From NCBI RefSeq assembly GCF_001682385.1, contig NZ_CP016210.1, positions 1 through 64,000 on the forward strand: a stretch of DNA of 64,000 nt, written 5' to 3'. Origin of the DNA: Azoarcus olearius (GTDB lineage: Bacteria; Pseudomonadota; Gammaproteobacteria; Burkholderiales; Rhodocyclaceae). The position numbers were made by a program, and so were the translations under genes. The notes beneath the pieces are model-generated. The model was not told where the DNA came from. It saw nothing but the letters and a program-made list of their open reading frames with translations, and ran no database searches. Positions 40,084-48,934 of this stretch are shown here, in pieces (within the stretch, counting starts at the first letter, position 1; every line of letters begins with the position of its first letter).

Positions 40084-42291
40084 ATGAAGATGCAGATCAC
40101 CAACGTGTCGCGCCGCGACTTCCTCAAGGCCGGCGCCGGCCTCACGCTGTCGGTCAGCCTGCCGGGCGCGGTACTCGCCGCCGCCGGCGGCCCGGGCATC
40201 GCCGGCAGCGCAACCGCCGCGGCCGACTTCACCCCCAACGCCTTCGTCCGCATCGGCGCCGACAGCACCGTCACCGTGCTCTCCAAGCACCTCGAGATGG
40301 GGCAGGGCGTCTATACCGGCCTCACCACGCTGGTCGCCGAGGAACTCGACGCCGACTGGGCGCAGGTCGTCGTCGAAGGCGCGCCGGCCGAAGCGAAGCG
40401 CTACAACAACCTGTTCTGGGGCCCGGTGCAGGGCACCGGTGGCAGCACCGCCATCGGCAACTCCTTCGAGCAGCTGCGCCAGGCCGGGGCCGCCGCGCGC
40501 GCGATGCTGGTGCAGGCCGCTGCGGAGCGCTGGAAGGTGCCGGCCGCCGAGATCAGCGTGAAGAACGGGGTGGTCAGCCATGCGAAGAGCGGCCGCAAGG
40601 CCCGTTTCGGCGAACTCGCCGAGGCCGCCGCGGCGCTGCCGGTGCCGCAGCAGGTGACGCTGAAGGACCCGAAGAACTTCAGCCTGATCGGCCGCCATGT
40701 GCCGCGCAAGGACAGCGTCGCCAAGACCACCGGCACCGCGCAATTCACCCAGGACGTGAAGCTGCCCGGCATGCTGGTGGCGGTGGTTGCGCATCCGCCG
40801 CGCTTCGGCGGCAAGGTGCGCAGCGTGGATGACAAGGCCGCGCGGGCGGTGGCGGGCGTGGCCGACGTGGTCACCATCCCCAACGGCGTCGCGGTGCTGG
40901 CCGGCGACTACTGGACGGCGAAGAAGGCCCGCGATGCGCTGCAGGTCGTGTGGGACGAATCCGCCGCCTACCACGGCAGTTCCGACGCCATCCTCGCGGA
41001 CTACCGCAAGCTCGCCGGCACGCCCGGGCTGGTCGCGCGCAAGGACGGCGACGGCGCCGCCGCGCTCGACAAGGCCACCAAGGTGATCGAGGCCGAGTAC
41101 GCCTTCCCCTTCCTCGCCCACGCCGCGATGGAGCCGATCAACTGCGTGATGCGCCTCGGCGCCGACAGCTGCGAAGTGTGGAACGGCGAACAGTTCCAGA
41201 CCGTGGACCAGGCCAACCTCGCCGCCTTCTTCGGTCTCAAGCCCGAGCAGGTGACCTTGCACATGCTGTACGCCGGCGGCAGCTTCGGCCGCCGCGCCAA
41301 CCCGATGTCCGACTACCTGCTGGAGACCGCCCAGATCGTCAAGGCGATCGGCGGCCGCGCCCCGGTCAAGCTGGTGTGGTCGCGCGAGGACGACATGCGC
41401 GCCGGCTACTACCGCCCCGCCTTCCTGCACCGCCTGCGCGCCACGCTGGGCGCCGACGGCACGCCGCAGGCCTGGGAGCAGCGCATCGTCGGCCAGTCCA
41501 TCATCAAGGGCTCGCCCTTCGAGGGCGTCATGATCAAGGACGGCATCGACGCGACCTCGGTCGAAGGCGCCGCCAACCTGCCCTACGCCATCCCCAACCT
41601 GCAGATCGAGCTGCACACCACCAACGACGCCGTGAAGGTGCCGGTGCAGTGGTGGCGCTCGGTCGGCTCCACCCACACCGGCCACGCCACCGAGGTCTTC
41701 CTCGACGAACTGGCAACGGCCGCCGGCGCCGACCCGGTGGCCTACCGCATGGCGCTGCTCGGCAACCACCCGCGCCATGCCGGTGTGCTCAAGCTGGCCG
41801 CCGACAAGGCCGGCTGGGGCAAGCCGCTGGCCGCGGCCAGGGACAAGGGCGCCAGGCGCGGCCGCGGCGTCGCCGTGCATGAGTCCTTCCACAGCTACGT
41901 CGCCCAGGTGGTGGAAGTCACCGTCGCGGCCGACGGCGGCTTCAAGGTGGATCGGGTGGTGTGCGCGGTCGATTGCGGCGTCGCGGTCAATCCGGACGTT
42001 ATCCGCGCGCAGATGGAAGGCGGCATTGGCTTCGCGCTTGCTGCGGCGCTGACCGGTACCGTCACGCTCAAGGACGGCGTGGTCGAGCAGTCCAACTTCC
42101 ACGACTACCCGGTGCTGCGCATCGGCGAAATGCCGAAGGTGGAAGTGCACATCGTGCCGTCGGCGGAAAAGCCCACCGGGGTCGGCGAACCGGGCGTGCC
42201 GCCGCTCGCACCGGCGCTCGCCAACGCGCTCCACGCCGCCACCGGCAAGCGCATCCGCAGCCTGCCGATCGCCGAGCAACTCAAGGCCTGA
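40084..42291 (+). CDS. Molybdopterin-binding subunit of a molybdenum hydroxylase (isoquinoline oxidoreductase beta / aldehyde dehydrogenase type)
   Basis: The 735-residue catalytic subunit starts with a twin-arginine signal (SRRDFLKAGAGLTLSV), so the enzyme is probably exported folded. Family segments include EMGQGVYTGLTTLVAEEL near 80, QGTGGSTAIGNS near 117, AGGSFGRRANPM near 400 and the late VGEPGVPPLAPALANA near 700 with the active-site Glu. The substrate may be an N-heterocycle or an aldehyde. It lies between its iron-sulfur subunit and xdhC, forming a complete operon. Confidence 0.92.
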   Translation: MKMQITNVSRRDFLKAGAGLTLSVSLPGAVLAAAGGPGIAGSATAAADFTPNAFVRIGADSTVTVLSKHLEMGQGVYTGLTTLVAEELDADWAQVVVEGAPAEAKRYNNLFWGPVQGTGGSTAIGNSFEQLRQAGAAARAMLVQAAAERWKVPAAEISVKNGVVSHAKSGRKARFGELAEAAAALPVPQQVTLKDPKNFSLIGRHVPRKDSVAKTTGTAQFTQDVKLPGMLVAVVAHPPRFGGKVRSVDDKAARAVAGVADVVTIPNGVAVLAGDYWTAKKARDALQVVWDESAAYHGSSDAILADYRKLAGTPGLVARKDGDGAAALDKATKVIEAEYAFPFLAHAAMEPINCVMRLGADSCEVWNGEQFQTVDQANLAAFFGLKPEQVTLHMLYAGGSFGRRANPMSDYLLETAQIVKAIGGRAPVKLVWSREDDMRAGYYRPAFLHRLRATLGADGTPQAWEQRIVGQSIIKGSPFEGVMIKDGIDATSVEGAANLPYAIPNLQIELHTTNDAVKVPVQWWRSVGSTHTGHATEVFLDELATAAGADPVAYRMALLGNHPRHAGVLKLAADKAGWGKPLAAARDKGARRGRGVAVHESFHSYVAQVVEVTVAADGGFKVDRVVCAVDCGVAVNPDVIRAQMEGGIGFALAAALTGTVTLKDGVVEQSNFHDYPVLRIGEMPKVEVHIVPSAEKPTGVGEPGVPPLAPALANALHAATGKRIRSLPIAEQLKA

Positions 42292-42313
42292 GCGCGACAC
42301 GAGGAGATCCGCC

Positions 42314-43336
42314 ATGGATAGCCTGGACCACGACGTTCTCACCCGCGCCCGCGACTGGCTCGCCGCCGGCCGCCGGGTGCTGCTCGCCACCGTGGTGCGC
42401 ACCTGGGGTTCGTCGCCGCGCCCGCCCGGCGCACTGCTGGCGCTGCGCGACGACGGCCGCGCGGTCGGCTCGGTGTCGGGCGGCTGCATCGAGGACGACC
42501 TCATAGCCCGCCTGCACCGCGACGGCCTGCCCGCCGCGCCGCAACTGGTGAGCTACGGCGTCGGCGCCGAAGAGGCGCGCCGCTTCGGCCTGCCCTGCGG
42601 CGGCACCATGGAGCTGGTGCTGGAACCACTCGCCGACCCGGCACCGCTCGATGCCCTGCTCGCGCGGCTGGCCGCCGGCGAACTGGTCGAACGCCGGCTC
42701 GACATGGCCAGCGGCCGCGCGGCGCTGGCCGCCGCACATCCGGAACAGGGCCTGGCCTACGACGGCCGCACGCTCACCAGCGTGTTCGGCCCGCGCTACC
42801 GGCTGCTGCTGATCGGCGCCGGCCAGCTCTCGGAAAGCCTCGCCCGCATCGCGCTGGGACTGGATTTCGCCGTCACCGTGTGCGATCCGCGCGAGGAATA
42901 CCACGAGGAATGGCGGGTGCCCGGCACCACGCTGACGCGCGACATGCCGGACGACGTGGTCATCGCGATGCGGCCGGACGCGCGCACCGCGGTGATCGCG
43001 CTCACCCACGACCCCAAGCTCGACGACCTCGCGTTGATGGAGGCGCTGCGTTCGCCGGCCTTCTACGTCGCCGCGCTCGGCTCGCGCCGCAACAACGCTG
43101 CGCGCCGCGAGCGGCTGCGCGAATTCGACGTCAGCGAGTCCCAGGTCGCCACGCTGCGCGGTCCCGCCGGGCTCTACATCGGCAGCCGCACGCCGGCCGA
43201 GATCGCCGTCTCCATCGCCGCCGAGCTGGTCGCGGTGAAGAACGGCGTGACCCCGGAACGGGTGCTGCCGGTGGCCGAAGCCAAGGCCGCGCTCGAACTC
43301 GCCGCCGACACCCTGTCGAGCTGCGCCGCCCGTTGA
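42314..43336 (+). CDS. XdhC/CoxI-family cofactor-insertion protein
   Basis: XdhC-type proteins bind and sulfurate the molybdenum cofactor and insert it into partner hydroxylases. The 340-residue protein has an N-terminal XdhC_CoxI domain with SVSGGCIEDDL near 54 and a C-terminal Rossmann domain (LLIGAGQLSESLARIA near 165, YVAALGSRRNNAARRE near 252). It follows the molybdopterin subunit after 22 bp and its stop overlaps the next start (TGATG), so it belongs to the same operon. Confidence 0.92.
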   Translation: MDSLDHDVLTRARDWLAAGRRVLLATVVRTWGSSPRPPGALLALRDDGRAVGSVSGGCIEDDLIARLHRDGLPAAPQLVSYGVGAEEARRFGLPCGGTMELVLEPLADPAPLDALLARLAAGELVERRLDMASGRAALAAAHPEQGLAYDGRTLTSVFGPRYRLLLIGAGQLSESLARIALGLDFAVTVCDPREEYHEEWRVPGTTLTRDMPDDVVIAMRPDARTAVIALTHDPKLDDLALMEALRSPAFYVAALGSRRNNAARRERLREFDVSESQVATLRGPAGLYIGSRTPAEIAVSIAAELVAVKNGVTPERVLPVAEAKAALELAADTLSSCAAR

Positions 43337-43902
43337 TGCAGGGCATCCTGCTCGCCGCCGGCTACGGCCGCCGCTTCGACCCCGACGGCGTGCAGGACAA
43401 GCTGCTGGCGCCGCTGGCCGACGGCCGCCCGGTGATCTGGCACGCCGCGCGCGCACTGTGTGCGGCGCTGCCCGCCAGCATCGCGGTGCTGCGTCCCGGC
43501 CAGCGCGAACGCGAACTGTGGGTGCGCGATGCCGGCTGCGAGGTCGTCGAAAGCACGGCCGCGGAAACCGGCATGGGCGCTGCGCTGGCCGCCGCGGTCG
43601 CCGCCAGCGCCGACGCCGAGGGCTGGGTGGTGGCGCTTGCCGACATGCCGTGGCTACCAGTGGATGCCGTCGCCGCGGTGGCTGGGGCGATCGATCATCC
43701 TCAGCGCGTTGCCGCGGCCATGCACGCCAGCCGCCGCGGTCATCCGGTGGGGTTTGGCGCGGCGTGGGGGGCGAAGCTGATGACGCTCACCGGCGACAGC
43801 GGCGCGCGCGAATTGCTGCGGGAGACCGAGATACTGCTGATCGACAACGCCGATCCCGGCGTGTTGCGAGATGTGGATACGCCGGCGGATCTGGGTCGCT
43901 GA
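43336..43902 (+). CDS. MocA/MobA-like nucleotidyltransferase
   Basis: MocA-type enzymes transfer CMP to the molybdenum cofactor to make the cytosine dinucleotide form used by exported hydroxylases. The 188-residue product has the nucleotide-binding start LLAAGYGRRF, then DKLLAPL, and the acidic metal site VVALADMPWLP near 96. Its place at the end of the hydroxylase-xdhC operon supports this role, but activity on CTP or GTP is not shown. Confidence 0.88.
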   Translation: MQGILLAAGYGRRFDPDGVQDKLLAPLADGRPVIWHAARALCAALPASIAVLRPGQRERELWVRDAGCEVVESTAAETGMGAALAAAVAASADAEGWVVALADMPWLPVDAVAAVAGAIDHPQRVAAAMHASRRGHPVGFGAAWGAKLMTLTGDSGARELLRETEILLIDNADPGVLRDVDTPADLGR

Positions 43903-43926
43903 GACCCACCGAGTCCCGGCCCCGTC

Positions 43927-44163
43927 CGCTCCTCCCCCTTCAAGGGGGGCGGAGCAGGGGTTTCGGCGAGCGCAGCTCGACGCCTGCGCAGCGGCGAGGC
44001 GGAGCCGAGACTCCTGGTTGGGTGGGGGATGGGGTTAAGCTCGGCGCAGTATGTACCCCATCCCCACCCCAGCCCGGGAGCCTCCGCTTCTCTCCGTCGT
44101 TCAGCAGGTGGCAAGCAATGCTTGCCAAAATCCCTGCTTCACCCCCTTGAAGGGGAGGGAGAA
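43927..44163. repeat. Inverted pair of dispersed repeat units
   Basis: The left arm starts CCCCCTTCAAGG and includes GCAGGGGTTTCGGCGAGCG and TGGGGGATGGGG. The right arm is its imperfect reverse complement (CCCCATCCCCACC, GGCAAGCAATGCTTGCC, CCCCCTTGAAGGGG). Together they could form a hairpin of over 200 nt and fill the gap before the flavin reductase-like gene. The repeat family is shared with 2619-2793 and 50183-50532. Confidence 0.75.
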
Positions 44164-44202
44164 GAACCCCCGCCAGCCCTCCCAATTGGTCTTACCGCCC
44201 CC

Positions 44203-44769
44203 ATGACCCCACCCCACACCCTCCCCGTCCCCCTCGAAAAGTCCTACCGCCTGATCAACCACGGCCCCACGGTACTGGTGGCCAGCGCCCACGGCGGTCG
44301 CCGCAATGTCATGGCCGCCGCCTGGAACATGCCGCTGGATTTCGCCCCGCCCAAGGTCGCGGTGGTGATCGACAAGGCCACCTACAGCCGCGGGCTGATC
44401 GAGGCCTCGGGGGAATTCGTGCTGGCGGTGCCCACCCGCGCCGCCGCCGCGCAGGCGTTGGCCGCCGGTTCGCGCAGCGGCCGCGACGAGGACAAGTTCG
44501 CCGCGCTCGGCATCGAGGCCTACAGTGCCGACAAGGTCGGCGCGCCGCTGCCCGGCGGCTGTATCGCCTGGCTGGAATGCCGGGTCATCCCGGAACCACA
44601 CATCCAGCAGACCTACGACCTCTTCCTCGGCGAGGTGGTGGCCGCGCGCGCCGATGCGCGCCTGTTCCGCGACGGCCACTGGCATTTCGACGAGGCCGGT
44701 ACGCGCAGCATCCACTACATCGCCGGCGGCAACTTCTTCGCCACCGGCGACGCCTTCACGGTCGAGTAG
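44203..44769 (+). CDS. Flavin reductase-like (split-barrel FMN-binding) protein
   Basis: The 188-residue product has the FMN-binding split-barrel pattern of flavin reductase-like proteins: VLVASAHGGRRNVMAAAWNMPLDF near 25, KATYSRGLIEASGEFVLAVP near 60 and a C-terminal IHYIAGGNFFATG. It may reduce flavin or simply bind FMN; no partner monooxygenase is adjacent. The ATG at 44203 follows the inverted repeat pair closely and has no clear ribosome binding site. Confidence 0.85.
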   Translation: MTPPHTLPVPLEKSYRLINHGPTVLVASAHGGRRNVMAAAWNMPLDFAPPKVAVVIDKATYSRGLIEASGEFVLAVPTRAAAAQALAAGSRSGRDEDKFAALGIEAYSADKVGAPLPGGCIAWLECRVIPEPHIQQTYDLFLGEVVAARADARLFRDGHWHFDEAGTRSIHYIAGGNFFATGDAFTVE

Positions 44770-44781
44770 GCGGCGCCCGCC

Positions 44782-45720
44782 TCACTGCGTTTCGAGCAGG
44801 CGGCGGAAGTGGTCGATGGTGTCGCGCAGGCCGTCCTCCAGCGCGACCCGCGGCGTCCACGCCAAGCGCTCGCGTGCCAGCGTGATGTCGGGCTGACGCT
44901 GGCGCGGGTCGTCCTCCGGCAGCGGGCGGAACACCAGCCGCGAGCGCGACCCGCACAGCCGCAGGATCAGCTCGGCCAACGCGTCGATGCGGTATTCGGT
45001 CGGGTTGCCCAGGTTGACCGGCCCGGTGAAGCCGGTCGGGCTGTCCATCATCCGCACCACGCCATCCACCAGGTCGGACACATGGCAGAAGGAGCGCGTC
45101 TGCGCACCGTCGCCGTAGAGCGTGATGTCCTCGCCGCGCAGCGCCTGCACGATGAAATTGCTGATCACCCGGCCGTCGTTCGGCTGCATGCCGGGACCAT
45201 AGGTGTTGAAAATGCGCACCACCTTGATCTCGACCCGGTGCTGGCGGTGATAGTCGAAGAACAGCGTCTCCGCGCAGCGCTTGCCCTCGTCGTAGCAGCT
45301 GCGCGGCCCGATCGGATTGACCCGGCCCCAGTAGTCCTCGGTCTGCGGATGGACCTCCGGGTCGCCATACACCTCGGAGGTCGAGGCCTGCAGCACCCGC
45401 GCGCCGGTGCGCTTGGCGAGCCCCAGCATGTTGATCGCGCCATGCACGCTGGTCTTGGTGGTCTGCACCGGATCGTACTGGTAATGCACGGGTGAGGCCG
45501 GACAGGCGAAGTTGTAGATGCGGTCGACCTCGACATACAGCGGAAACGTGATGTCGTGGCGCAGCGCTTCGAAGTCGGGATTGCCGAGCAGGTCGTGGAT
45601 GTTGCGCCGGCTGCCCGTGAAATAATTGTCCGCCGACAGCACCTCGTGGCCATCTGCCAGCAGGCGGCGGCACAGATGGGAGCCGATGAAGCCGGCGCCG
45701 CCCGTTACCAGAACTCTCAT
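44782..45720 (-). CDS. NAD-dependent nucleotide-sugar epimerase/decarboxylase (UDP-glucuronate decarboxylase type)
   Basis: The 312-residue extended SDR has [15 protein letters not shown] near residue 7, the active-site SCYDEGKR (Tyr-x3-Lys) near 145, and FNTYGPGM near 180 with [23 protein letters not shown], the typical pattern of UDP-glucuronate decarboxylase (UDP-xylose formation). ATG 45720 was chosen because [13 protein letters not shown] is the family start. It is divergent from a glycosyltransferase gene with only 20 bp between the starts, suggesting a joint role in surface polysaccharide. Confidence 0.88.
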   Translation of the reverse strand: MRVLVTGGAGFIGSHLCRRLLADGHEVLSADNYFTGSRRNIHDLLGNPDFEALRHDITFPLYVEVDRIYNFACPASPVHYQYDPVQTTKTSVHGAINMLGLAKRTGARVLQASTSEVYGDPEVHPQTEDYWGRVNPIGPRSCYDEGKRCAETLFFDYHRQHRVEIKVVRIFNTYGPGMQPNDGRVISNFIVQALRGEDITLYGDGAQTRSFCHVSDLVDGVVRMMDSPTGFTGPVNLGNPTEYRIDALAELILRLCGSRSRLVFRPLPEDDPRQRQPDITLARERLAWTPRVALEDGLRDTIDHFRRLLETQ

Positions 45721-45740
45721 GATTCCCCCGGGATACCCCA

Positions 45741-46628
45741 ATGCAGCAGATTGCGTTCGTGACCACCAGCAAAGGCCGCCTGCACCACATCCGCGAGACG
45801 CTGCCGCGGATCGTCGGCCAGGCGCCGGACGAGATCATCGTGGTGGATTACGGCTGTCCGGACGGCACCGCCGCCTGGGTGGAAGCGCATTATCCCGGCG
45901 TCAAGGTCCTGCGGGTCGATGACGACCCCGGCTTCTGCCTGCCGCGCGCGCGCAACCTCGGCGCGCGGCTATCTTCTGCGCAGTGGATCTGCTTCATTGA
46001 CGCCGACATCCGCATCCAGCCCGGCTGGGTCGAGTGGATGCGGCAGCGGCTCGTCCCCGGCCACTTCTACCGCGCCGCGGCCGATGCCAAAGGCAAGCGC
46101 GACGGCGAAACCTTCGGCACGGTGATCTGCGAACGGGCCGCGTTCGAACGCATCGGCGGCTACGACGAAGCCTTCCGCGGCTGGGGCGGCGAGGATACCG
46201 ACCTCTACGCCCGTCTCGCCGCGCAACCCGGCCTGCGCGAAGCCGGCTATCCGGCGCATTTCGTGGAGCCGATCCCGCACGACGACGGCGAGCGCACCCA
46301 GTTTCACGAGGTCAAGCGCAAGGACACCCAGGGCCGCATCAACGTCGCCTACATCCGCATCAAGCAGCAGCTGCTCGCCCACCACGTGGACGCGCTGTCG
46401 ATTGAAGTGCGCCGCGCGCTGATGGAACAGATCAAGCGCCAGCTCGGCGGCAACGGCGACGCCGCCCCGCGCAAGACCTACGCGGCGCGCGTGCTCACCG
46501 GCCAGGTGCCGTCACGGACCGGCCTGCCGCGCAGCTTCGTCGTCGATATTGCCCGGCGGCGGCGCTTCGTGCTGTTCGGCCCGCGCCGCTTCGTCATCCG
46601 CGTGCGGCCGGAACCCGTCGAGGGCTGA
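45741..46628 (+). CDS. Family 2-type glycosyltransferase
   Basis: The 295-residue protein has the GT-A start [19 protein letters not shown], the acidic [19 protein letters not shown] near 80 (DxD) and [22 protein letters not shown] near 138, typical of galactosyltransferase-like GT2 proteins that extend surface glycans. No membrane segment is seen. Its gene faces away from the nucleotide-sugar enzyme. Confidence 0.85.
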   Translation: MQQIAFVTTSKGRLHHIRETLPRIVGQAPDEIIVVDYGCPDGTAAWVEAHYPGVKVLRVDDDPGFCLPRARNLGARLSSAQWICFIDADIRIQPGWVEWMRQRLVPGHFYRAAADAKGKRDGETFGTVICERAAFERIGGYDEAFRGWGGEDTDLYARLAAQPGLREAGYPAHFVEPIPHDDGERTQFHEVKRKDTQGRINVAYIRIKQQLLAHHVDALSIEVRRALMEQIKRQLGGNGDAAPRKTYAARVLTGQVPSRTGLPRSFVVDIARRRRFVLFGPRRFVIRVRPEPVEG

Positions 46629-46652
46629 GCGCGCGGCTGCCCGCGACGGCAC

Positions 46653-46883
46653 TCAGCGGGTGCCGAATGCCGCGACGATGCGGCGCGTGGCGCGCTGCGC
46701 GATCGGGATCGCGATGAAGGCCGCGAGCGCCGCCAGTGGCCACGCCACCACGAAGGCGTGCAGCCAGCGCGACAGGAAGTCGGGCGGAAAACCGAGGTTG
46801 AGCCAGGTGATCACCGCGGTCATCAGGAAGGCCATGATGCCGGACATGATCACCGGCTGGACGTGCTGGGGCTTGATTTGCAT
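46653..46883 (-). CDS. DUF2798 small membrane protein
   Basis: The 76-residue protein has two hydrophobic helices (IMSGIMAFLMTAVITWLNLG near 12-31, and AFVVAWPLAALAAFIAIP near 43-60) linked by FPPDFLSRWL, the DUF2798 pattern. It is an inner-membrane protein of unknown function, lying alone between the glycosyltransferase and terC genes. Confidence 0.85.
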   Translation of the reverse strand: MQIKPQHVQPVIMSGIMAFLMTAVITWLNLGFPPDFLSRWLHAFVVAWPLAALAAFIAIPIAQRATRRIVAAFGTR

Positions 46884-46947
46884 GGGGCAGGGTCCGTGTG
46901 GGTTCTTCTCAGGCCGTATTGTCGCTCAAGGCGCCTTCACAAGCCGC

Positions 46948-47008
46948 TGCTGCCGCTTTGCAGCAGGGTGTATCACGCGCTATATCAACCAAACCGGCGC
47001 GTGATACG
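46948..47008. promoter_or_regulatory. Hairpin and 11-bp inverted repeat upstream of terC
   Basis: CTGCTGC/GCAGCAG form a 7-bp hairpin at 46948-46967. GTATCACGCGC (46971-46981) is mirrored by GCGCGTGATAC (46998-47008) across 16 bp. The second pair is operator-like and lies 49 bp before the terC ATG. The conserved sequence of the manganese riboswitch known upstream of some terC genes was not seen. Confidence 0.5.
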
Positions 47009-47056
47009 TTCACCGGGTTCCCGCGCCGGCTTTGCGGCGCACAACCAGAACACGCG

Positions 47057-47827
47057 ATGCTCGAATTCCTGACCGACCCGCAACTCCTCGTTGCCTTCCT
47101 CACCCTCACCATGCTCGAACTGGTGCTGGGTATCGACAACATCATCTTCATCTCCATCCTGGTGGACAAGCTGCCGCCGGAGCGCCGCACCTTCGCGCGC
47201 CGGCTGGGCCTGTTCCTCGCGATGTTCATGCGCATCGGCCTGCTCGCCACGCTGGCCTGGCTGGCCGGCCTGACCAAGCCGCTGTTCGAACTGTTCGGCG
47301 CCGGTTTTTCCGGCCGCGACCTCATCCTGATCTGCGGCGGCCTGTTCCTGGTGTGGAAGAGCACCGGCGAAATCCATCAGCTGCTCGAAGGCGAGGAGGG
47401 CGAGGCTTCGAGCGCGGTCAAGGCCACCTTCGGCGCAGTCATCCTGCAGATCATCGTGATCGACCTGGTGTTTTCGCTCGACTCGATCATCACCGCGATC
47501 GGCATGGTGAACAACCTGCCGGTGATGATCGCCGCAGTGGTGGCCTCGGTCGGCCTGATGATGGTGGCCTCGGCACCGATCGGCGAGTTCGTCTCGCGCC
47601 ACCCCACGGTGAAGATGCTGGCGCTGTCCTTCCTGATGGTGGTCGGCGTGGTGCTGATCGCCGACGGCTTCGGCCACCATGTGCCCAAGGGCTACATCTA
47701 CTCGGCGATGGCGTTCTCGGTGGTGGTGGAAATGCTCAACATCCGCCTGCGCAAGAACGCCGAAAAGCCGGTCGACCTGCACGAAGCCTACGTGCCGGAG
47801 CAAACCCCGGCCCCCGAAAAGCGCTGA
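47057..47827 (+). CDS. TerC-family integral membrane protein
   Basis: TerC proteins are multi-pass membrane proteins; several export manganese or metallate nascent exoproteins. The 256-residue product has the family motifs ELVLGIDNIIFISIL near residue 20 and IDLVFSLDSIITAIGM near 141, with the acidic Asp residues in the membrane that likely bind metal, and about seven hydrophobic segments. ATG 47057 is used because it fits the family start. It ends against a bidirectional terminator shared with the convergent LysR gene. Confidence 0.92.
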   Translation: MLEFLTDPQLLVAFLTLTMLELVLGIDNIIFISILVDKLPPERRTFARRLGLFLAMFMRIGLLATLAWLAGLTKPLFELFGAGFSGRDLILICGGLFLVWKSTGEIHQLLEGEEGEASSAVKATFGAVILQIIVIDLVFSLDSIITAIGMVNNLPVMIAAVVASVGLMMVASAPIGEFVSRHPTVKMLALSFLMVVGVVLIADGFGHHVPKGYIYSAMAFSVVVEMLNIRLRKNAEKPVDLHEAYVPEQTPAPEKR

Positions 47828-47857
47828 CGCGGCGGGCGGCGCAGGCCGCAGCGCTAC

Positions 47858-47893
47858 CGCAATGACGCCGCGCCTCGCCGCGGCGTCATTGCG
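47858..47893. terminator. Bidirectional terminator between terC and a LysR gene
   Basis: A 15-bp perfect stem, CGCAATGACGCCGCG with its reverse complement, surrounds a 6-nt loop (47873-47878). The LysR gene's stop codon (47886-47888) lies inside the stem. No T-run is present, but the symmetric position between convergent genes supports termination. Confidence 0.65.
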
Positions 47894-48776
47894 TCTGGGC
47901 CCCGCTGGCGCCGCCCAGCAGCACTTCCACCCACGCGTCGAGCGCAGGATGGGGCTCGGCCACGCGGCGTCGCACCAGCACCGTGGGCGACACCGCCAGC
48001 GAGGGCGGCAGCGGATGGCTCGCCACCTGCCGCCCGCGCGGATGGGCGGCGAGCAGGCTGGCCGGCAGCACGCCGAGTCCGAGTCCGGCACCCACACAAC
48101 CGATGATCGCCTCCACCGAGGCGTAGCTCTGCTGGCCGCGCACCCGCCAGCCGCAATCGCGCGCATGGGTGAACAAGCGGGCGCGGTAATGGCAGCCCTC
48201 CGGAAAGGCGATCAGGCTCACCTCGGTACCGGGCGCCGGCGCCGGCTCGCCGGGCGGCACCACCAGCCGCAGTTCTTCGCGCCACACCTCGTTGGCCAGC
48301 AGGCGAGGATGCTCCAGCGGCCCCGCCACCAGCGCCGCGTCCAGCTCGTGGCCCAGCACGCGCTCGATCAGCGTGGCGCTGGTGCCGGTTTCCAGCTCCA
48401 CCTCCACCCGCGGCGCATGGCGATGGAAGCGCGCCAGCACGTCCGGCAGCCGCATCGCCGCGGTGGTTTCCATCGACCCCAGCCGCAGGCGCCCCTGCAG
48501 GGTGTCCAGATGCACGCTGTTCCACGCCGCCGAACACAGCGCGTCGAGCTGGCGCGCGTGCGGCAGCAGGCGCTCGCCGGCAGCGGTCAGCGTGAACTGC
48601 GGTCCGTTGCGCTCCAGCAGCACGCTGCCCAGCTGCTCCTCCAGCTGACGCAGCCGCGCCGATACGTTGGACGGCACGCAGTTGAGCTGGCGCGATGCGG
48701 CGCTGAGGCTGCCCTGCTCCACCACGGCGCGGAAATAGCGGAGCAGCTGGGGATTGAAGCGGGTGGGCGACAGCAT
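47886..48776 (-). CDS. LysR-family regulator divergent from an MFS transporter
   Basis: The 296-residue protein has the LysR helix-turn-helix (SLSAASRQLNCVPSNVSARL near 23, then VLLERNGPQFTLTAAG) and an effector domain. ATG 48776 is preceded by GGAGAAAG at good spacing; the frame is open to 48791. It probably controls the divergent MFS gene at 48935, since regulator/transporter pairs like this are common. Confidence 0.9.
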   Translation of the reverse strand: MLSPTRFNPQLLRYFRAVVEQGSLSAASRQLNCVPSNVSARLRQLEEQLGSVLLERNGPQFTLTAAGERLLPHARQLDALCSAAWNSVHLDTLQGRLRLGSMETTAAMRLPDVLARFHRHAPRVEVELETGTSATLIERVLGHELDAALVAGPLEHPRLLANEVWREELRLVVPPGEPAPAPGTEVSLIAFPEGCHYRARLFTHARDCGWRVRGQQSYASVEAIIGCVGAGLGLGVLPASLLAAHPRGRQVASHPLPPSLAVSPTVLVRRRVAEPHPALDAWVEVLLGGASGAQTQ

Positions 48777-48934
48777 GGCGGCTTTCTCCATTAGTGAAAA
48801 TAAAGAATACTACTTTTCACTCACAGTCACCTCCCATCCTGGGCTACAGTGGAATCCGACCCGCCGGCCCCATCCCGACCGGCTATGCCAGGAGAAACCG
48901 CGGCGCATCGCCCGCCCGGCCCAAGGAGACCCGC

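Noticed and set aside
39949-42504. Long open frame (851 residues) antisense to the molybdopterin subunit gene
   Set aside because: Same high-GC artefact; the sense strand encodes a clear molybdenum hydroxylase with a twin-arginine signal.
46884-47056. yybP-ykoY manganese riboswitch upstream of terC
   Set aside because: The conserved sequence blocks of that riboswitch were not found; only a hairpin and an inverted repeat are visible.
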